Source: DASZHJ01 sp035581425 (GTDB lineage Bacteria; Pseudomonadota; Alphaproteobacteria; ATCC43930; CGMCC-115725). Taken from it: a stretch of DNA of 22,811 nucleotides. The notes beneath the pieces were generated by a model. That model did no database searches and was not told the DNA's origin. It saw nothing but the letters and a program-made list of their open reading frames with translations. Within the stretch, counting starts at the first letter, position 1; each line of letters starts with the position of its first letter. Of the stretch, positions 19,549 through 22,811 are shown in pieces. The translations under genes and the position numbers were made by a program. Location: the NCBI GenBank assembly GCA_035581425.1, contig DATJVP010000045.1:1-22811 (forward strand), read 5' to 3'.

Positions 19549-21480
19549 GTGAATAGCTTCGGCAAAAATCTCGCGCTTTGGATCATCATCATTCTGCTGG
19601 TGATGCTGCTCTTCAACCTATTCCAGAATTCGAACCGCAGCAGTGCGCAGACGCAGATCAGCTACAGCGACTTTTTGACCGACGTCTCGAACAAGCAGGT
19701 GCGCAGCGTCACGGTGCAGGGCAACACGATTACCGGCGTGCGCGACGGCGGCAGCACCTTCACCACCAGCGCTCCCACCAACGATCCCGATCTCTGGAAG
19801 ACGCTCAAGGACAACAAGGTCCAGATTCGCGTGGGCCAGTCGGAAGAGAACGTGCCGTCCGTGCTCGGCATGGTGATCTCCTGGTTCCCCGGCCTATTGA
19901 TGATAGGCCTCTGGTTCTTCGTCATGCGCCAGATGCAAGGCGGCGGCGGACGCGCGATGGGATTCGGCAAGAGCCGCGCGCGACTGCTCACGGAGAAAGT
20001 CGGCCGCGTCACCTTCGACGACGTCGCAGGGATCGACGAGGCGAAGCAGGAACTCGAGGAGATCGTCGAGTACCTGAAGGACCCGCAGAAATTCCAGCGC
20101 CTCGGTGGCAAGATTCCGAAGGGCGTATTGCTTGTCGGTCCGCCCGGCACCGGCAAGACGCTGCTCGCACGTGCGATCGCCGGCGAGGCGAATGTGCCGT
20201 TCTTCACGATCTCCGGCTCCGACTTCGTGGAGATGTTCGTGGGCGTTGGTGCGAGCCGCGTCCGCGACATGTTCGAGCAGGGCAAGAAGAATGCGCCGTG
20301 CATCATCTTCATTGACGAGATCGACGCGGTGGGCCGCCACCGTGGTGCCGGTCTCGGCGGCGGCAACGACGAGCGCGAGCAGACGCTCAATCAGTTGCTA
20401 GTGGAGATGGACGGCTTCGAGGCGAATGAGGGCGTGATCCTCATCGCCGCGACCAACCGGCCCGACGTGCTCGACCCGGCGCTACTGCGCCCGGGCCGGT
20501 TCGACCGTCAGGTGGTGGTGCCGAATCCCGATGTGGTGGGACGCGAGAAGATCCTCAAGGTGCACATGCGCAAGGTGCCCTTAGCCTCCGACGTCGATCC
20601 CCGCATCATCGCGCGCGGCACGCCCGGCTTCTCCGGCGCCGATCTCGCGAACCTCGTCAACGAAGCCGCGCTCATGGCCGCGCGCAAAGGCAAGCGCTCG
20701 GTCTCGATGCAGGAGTTCGAGCAGGCGAAGGACAAGGTCATGATGGGCGCCGAGCGGCGCTCCATGGTCATGACCGAGGACGAGAAGAAACTCACGGCCT
20801 ATCACGAGGGCGGGCACGCTCTCGTCATGCTCTACGCCGAGGGCCATGAGCCGTTGCACAAAGTCACGATCATCCCGCGCGGGCGCGCGCTCGGCCTCAC
20901 CATGTTCCTGCCGGAGCGCGACAAGTACAGCCAGTCGAAGCAGGAGCTGCGCGCGGTGGTCGCGAGCCTTTTCGGCGGGCGCGTCGCTGAGCAGCTCATT
21001 TTCGGCGACGAGAAGGTCACGACCGGCGCAGCGATGGACATCAAACAGGCGACCAACATCGCGCGCCGCATGGTGACGGAATGGGGCTTCAGCGAGAAGC
21101 TCGGGCCGCTGCGCTACAGCGAGAACGAGGAGGAGGTCTTCCTCGGCCACTCCGTGACGCAGCGCAAGAACGTCTCCGACGCGACGGCCGCGGTGATCGA
21201 TCAGGAAATTCGCCGCATCGTCGAGGAAGGCGAGCAGAGCGCGCGGCAGATCCTAACGGAGCATGTCGAGGAGCTGCATCTGCTCGCGAAGGGCTTGCTC
21301 GAGTTCGAGACGCTGAGCGCAGACGAGATCCGCCGCGTGATCCGCGGCGAGAAGATCGTGCGCGATACCGGTGGTCCCGCCGAGGATCCGCAGCGCACCG
21401 CGCCCGGCCGTCGCTCCTCGGTCCCGCCCACCGGCAAGGCCGCCGGCGGCTTCGAGCCGGAGCCGCAGCCCGGCGGCTGA
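19549..21480 (+). CDS. ftsH: ATP-dependent zinc metalloprotease FtsH
   Basis: FtsH is the membrane-bound AAA+ protease that degrades misfolded membrane proteins and regulatory substrates. From GTG 19549 it has 643 residues, close to E. coli (644), and begins NSFGKNLALWIIII as in other alphaproteobacteria. Membrane helices lie at about 8-25 and 105-125 around a periplasmic domain. The AAA domain has Walker A GPPGTGKT at 197-204, Walker B IIFIDEID, and the second region of homology with ATNRPDVLDPALLRPGRFDRQ. The protease domain has the zinc site HEGGH at 419-423 and a third-ligand Asp in GAAMDIKQAT. The C-terminal tail is Pro/Gly-rich. AAGG nine bases before GTG is a modest ribosome-binding site. 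folP begins seven bases after the stop. Confidence 0.97.
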   Translation: MNSFGKNLALWIIIILLVMLLFNLFQNSNRSSAQTQISYSDFLTDVSNKQVRSVTVQGNTITGVRDGGSTFTTSAPTNDPDLWKTLKDNKVQIRVGQSEENVPSVLGMVISWFPGLLMIGLWFFVMRQMQGGGGRAMGFGKSRARLLTEKVGRVTFDDVAGIDEAKQELEEIVEYLKDPQKFQRLGGKIPKGVLLVGPPGTGKTLLARAIAGEANVPFFTISGSDFVEMFVGVGASRVRDMFEQGKKNAPCIIFIDEIDAVGRHRGAGLGGGNDEREQTLNQLLVEMDGFEANEGVILIAATNRPDVLDPALLRPGRFDRQVVVPNPDVVGREKILKVHMRKVPLASDVDPRIIARGTPGFSGADLANLVNEAALMAARKGKRSVSMQEFEQAKDKVMMGAERRSMVMTEDEKKLTAYHEGGHALVMLYAEGHEPLHKVTIIPRGRALGLTMFLPERDKYSQSKQELRAVVASLFGGRVAEQLIFGDEKVTTGAAMDIKQATNIARRMVTEWGFSEKLGPLRYSENEEEVFLGHSVTQRKNVSDATAAVIDQEIRRIVEEGEQSARQILTEHVEELHLLAKGLLEFETLSADEIRRVIRGEKIVRDTGGPAEDPQRTAPGRRSSVPPTGKAAGGFEPEPQPGG

Positions 21481-21488
21481 ACCGCCGG
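21470..21488 (+). promoter_or_regulatory. hairpin spanning the ftsH stop and folP start
   Basis: CCGGCGG (21470-21476) and CCGCCGG (21482-21488) form a perfect seven-pair stem with loop CTGAA. The ftsH stop codon TGA (21478-21480) lies in the loop, and the last paired base is the first G of the folP GTG start. Ribosomes finishing ftsH would open it, which suggests translational coupling. That role is inferred from position only. Confidence 0.5.
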
Positions 21489-22552
21489 TGCCGCCGCCGC
21501 GGCTTCGCCCACTCGGGCTCCTCTGGGGCTCGATTGCATCGTCCGCCGTCGCCACGGGAACAGCGCACTGGATTGCCGGCGGCCCCGTCGCCTTCACGCA
21601 GCTCCAGATACTGCAGCGCGAGCAACACGCAGTGACGATGGCACTCGCGCATCTTCCGGCGTCGTTCGAGCGCTTTCCCGATTGGCGCGAGATCGCGGTG
21701 CCAACGCTGGAAAACCTATCGGCGCCGCGGCCGCCCTGGGCCGGCCTCTCGCTCGATCGCACGCGGATCGTGGGCGTCCTCAACGTGACGCCCGACAGCT
21801 TCTCCGATGGCGGCGCCTTCCTCGATCCCGTGCGCGCGATCGCGCAGGGGCGCGCGCTGCTCGAGGCGGGCGCCGATATCGTCGACATCGGCGGGGAGTC
21901 CACGCGACCCGGTGCCGAGCCGGTGGCGCCGGAAGAAGAGCTGCGTCGCGTCCTTCCGGCGGTGCGCGCGCTCGCCGAAGCAGGCGCGCTCGTCTCGATC
22001 GACACGCGCCACGCCGCGGTGATGGAGACGGCGCTCGCTGCGGGCGCGCGCATCGTCAACGACGTGACCGCGCTCACCGGCGATCCCCGGAGCCTCGATG
22101 TCCTGCGCAAGAGCGGCGCCGCGGTCGTGCTCATGCACATGGGCGGCGATCCCCGGACGATGCAGCGCGATCCCCGCTACGACGACGTGACGCTCGACGT
22201 GCTCGACTACCTCGAGGCGCGGATCGCCGCTTGCGAGGCGGCGGGGATCGCGCGCGACCGGATCGCCGTCGATCCCGGCATCGGCTTCGGCAAGACGCTC
22301 GCGCACAATCTCGCCCTATTGGCGCGTCTGGCGGCGTTCCACGGACTCGGCACGGCCGTGCTTTTGGGCGCCTCGCGAAAATCCTTCATTGCCAAGGCGA
22401 GCCGCGGCGAGCCGGCGGAGGCGCGGCTCCCGGGCTCGCTCGCGGCGGCACTTGCGGCGGCGGGGCAGGGGGTGCAGCTTTACCGTGTCCACGACGTGGC
22501 GGAAACGCGCCAGGCGCTCGCCCTCAAAGAACGCATCGAATCCGCGGGTTAG
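21488..22552 (+). CDS. folP: dihydropteroate synthase with N-terminal extension
   Basis: FolP joins para-aminobenzoate to hydroxymethyl-dihydropterin diphosphate to make dihydropteroate in folate synthesis and is the sulfonamide target. From GTG 21488 it has 354 residues. The catalytic barrel starts near residue 94 with LNVTPDSFSDGG (from L98) and continues with DIGGESTRPGAEPV, SIDTRHAAV, RIVNDVTAL, VLMHMGGDPRTMQ, VDPGIGFGKTLAHN and LLGASRKSF. About 90 residues precede it, including RPLGLLWGS and WIAGGPVAFTQLQIL, an extension also familiar from other alphaproteobacterial FolP proteins. No ATG lies before residue 51, so the extension depends on the GTG start. The ribosome-binding site is not obvious, and coupling to ftsH through the overlapping hairpin is plausible. 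Confidence 0.93.
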   Translation: MPPPRLRPLGLLWGSIASSAVATGTAHWIAGGPVAFTQLQILQREQHAVTMALAHLPASFERFPDWREIAVPTLENLSAPRPPWAGLSLDRTRIVGVLNVTPDSFSDGGAFLDPVRAIAQGRALLEAGADIVDIGGESTRPGAEPVAPEEELRRVLPAVRALAEAGALVSIDTRHAAVMETALAAGARIVNDVTALTGDPRSLDVLRKSGAAVVLMHMGGDPRTMQRDPRYDDVTLDVLDYLEARIAACEAAGIARDRIAVDPGIGFGKTLAHNLALLARLAAFHGLGTAVLLGASRKSFIAKASRGEPAEARLPGSLAAALAAAGQGVQLYRVHDVAETRQALALKERIESAG

Positions 22553-22559
22553 CGGTTTG

Positions 22560-22591
22560 TTGACCTTGCCTCTGATAGCCTGCGGTATAAA
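22560..22591 (+). promoter_or_regulatory. candidate promoter for glmM
   Basis: TTGACC (22560-22565) and TATAAA (22586-22591) are good hexamers but are 20 bases apart, longer than the ideal 17. They lie in the 71-base gap between folP and glmM. glmM may also be read from the folP transcript. Confidence 0.35.
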
Positions 22592-22623
22592 TCCCGCTAG
22601 GCGGAAATGTCCCTGAGGGAGCG

Positions 22624-22811
22624 ATGACCCGAAAGCTCTTCGGAACCGACGGCATCCGCGGCCAAGCGAACAGCGAGCCGATGACGCCGGAGACCGCGCT
22701 CAAGGTCGCGATGGCTGCCGGCCAAGTGCTCCGCCGGGGCGAGCATCGCCATGTGGTCGTGATCGGCAAGGACACGAGGCTTTCCGGCTACATGGTCGAG
22801 CCCGCGCTCAC
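22624..22811 (+). CDS. glmM: phosphoglucosamine mutase GlmM, N-terminal part (runs off right edge)
   Basis: GlmM converts glucosamine-6-phosphate to glucosamine-1-phosphate, feeding UDP-GlcNAc for peptidoglycan and lipopolysaccharide. Only the first 62 codons are visible. They begin MTRKLFGTDGIRG, the conserved start of the family, and reach VIGKDTRLSGYM. The phosphoserine active-site loop lies beyond the window. GAGG with five bases of spacing before ATG 22624 is a good ribosome-binding site. The ftsH-folP-glmM order is widespread in proteobacteria and supports the assignment. Confidence 0.96.
   Translation, partial: MTRKLFGTDGIRGQANSEPMTPETALKVAMAAGQVLRRGEHRHVVVIGKDTRLSGYMVEPAL

Noticed and set aside
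20803..20817. FtsH zinc site HEGGH instead of the HEAGH of E. coli
   Set aside because: The HExxH ligands are intact, and Gly at this position is, to my knowledge, usual in alphaproteobacterial FtsH, so it is not a defect.

Overview
The window is about 22.8 kb of GC-rich bacterial DNA (about two thirds G+C by eye). Gene content and order point to an alphaproteobacterium: yebC-ruvC-ruvA-ruvB-ybgC-tolQ-tolR-tolA-tolB-pal-cpoB-tilS-ftsH-folP-glmM is a familiar alphaproteobacterial arrangement. The proline-rich TolA and the FolP with a long N-terminal extension fit the same group. I cannot name a genus from the sequence alone. I see no tRNA, rRNA, CRISPR array, transposase or prophage gene, and no gene-free stretch longer than about 300 bases.

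Left part (1-8999, accessory metabolism). The window opens inside the 3' end of an EF-hand protein gene (3-317), followed by a REP-like palindrome. Next is a plus-strand pair: a proline-racemase-family enzyme whose second catalytic Cys is Thr, which marks it as a trans-3-hydroxy-L-proline dehydratase, and a short bifunctional PutA. They share an ATGA overlap and together suggest a route from 3-hydroxyproline through proline to glutamate. On the minus strand, an acyl-CoA synthetase, a DsbA/GST-kappa-type isomerase and a cytochrome P450 are joined by ATGA and GTGA overlaps. A MarC-family membrane protein follows 35 bp downstream. The P450 cluster's substrate is unknown; it is the least understood gene group here.

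Middle part (9129-16746, core). yebC precedes a tightly packed chain: ruvC-ruvA-ruvB (Holliday junction processing), ybgC (thioesterase) and tolQ-tolR-tolA-tolB (envelope constriction motor). Every junction overlaps or is separated by only a few bases. A second REP-like palindrome lies inside the ruvC 3' end, where it encodes the RuvC tail and appears to supply the ruvA ribosome-binding site. pal has its own strong-looking promoter, whose -35 hexamer overlaps the tolB stop codon. A structured leader precedes pal and a classic intrinsic terminator follows it.

Right part (16927-22811, core). cpoB (periplasmic Tol partner) is followed by tilS (tRNA-Ile lysidine synthetase), whose start is uncertain. 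ftsH (membrane AAA+ protease) has a 260-bp leader region with a candidate promoter and a hairpin. folP (dihydropteroate synthase) begins 7 bases after ftsH at a GTG next to a perfect hairpin. glmM (phosphoglucosamine mutase) runs off the right edge.

Most of the window is conserved housekeeping. The observations most worth a second look are the 3-hydroxyproline dehydratase-PutA pair, the P450/isomerase/acyl-CoA synthetase operon, the repeat captured at the ruvC-ruvA junction, and several unusual expression signals around pal, tilS, ftsH and folP.
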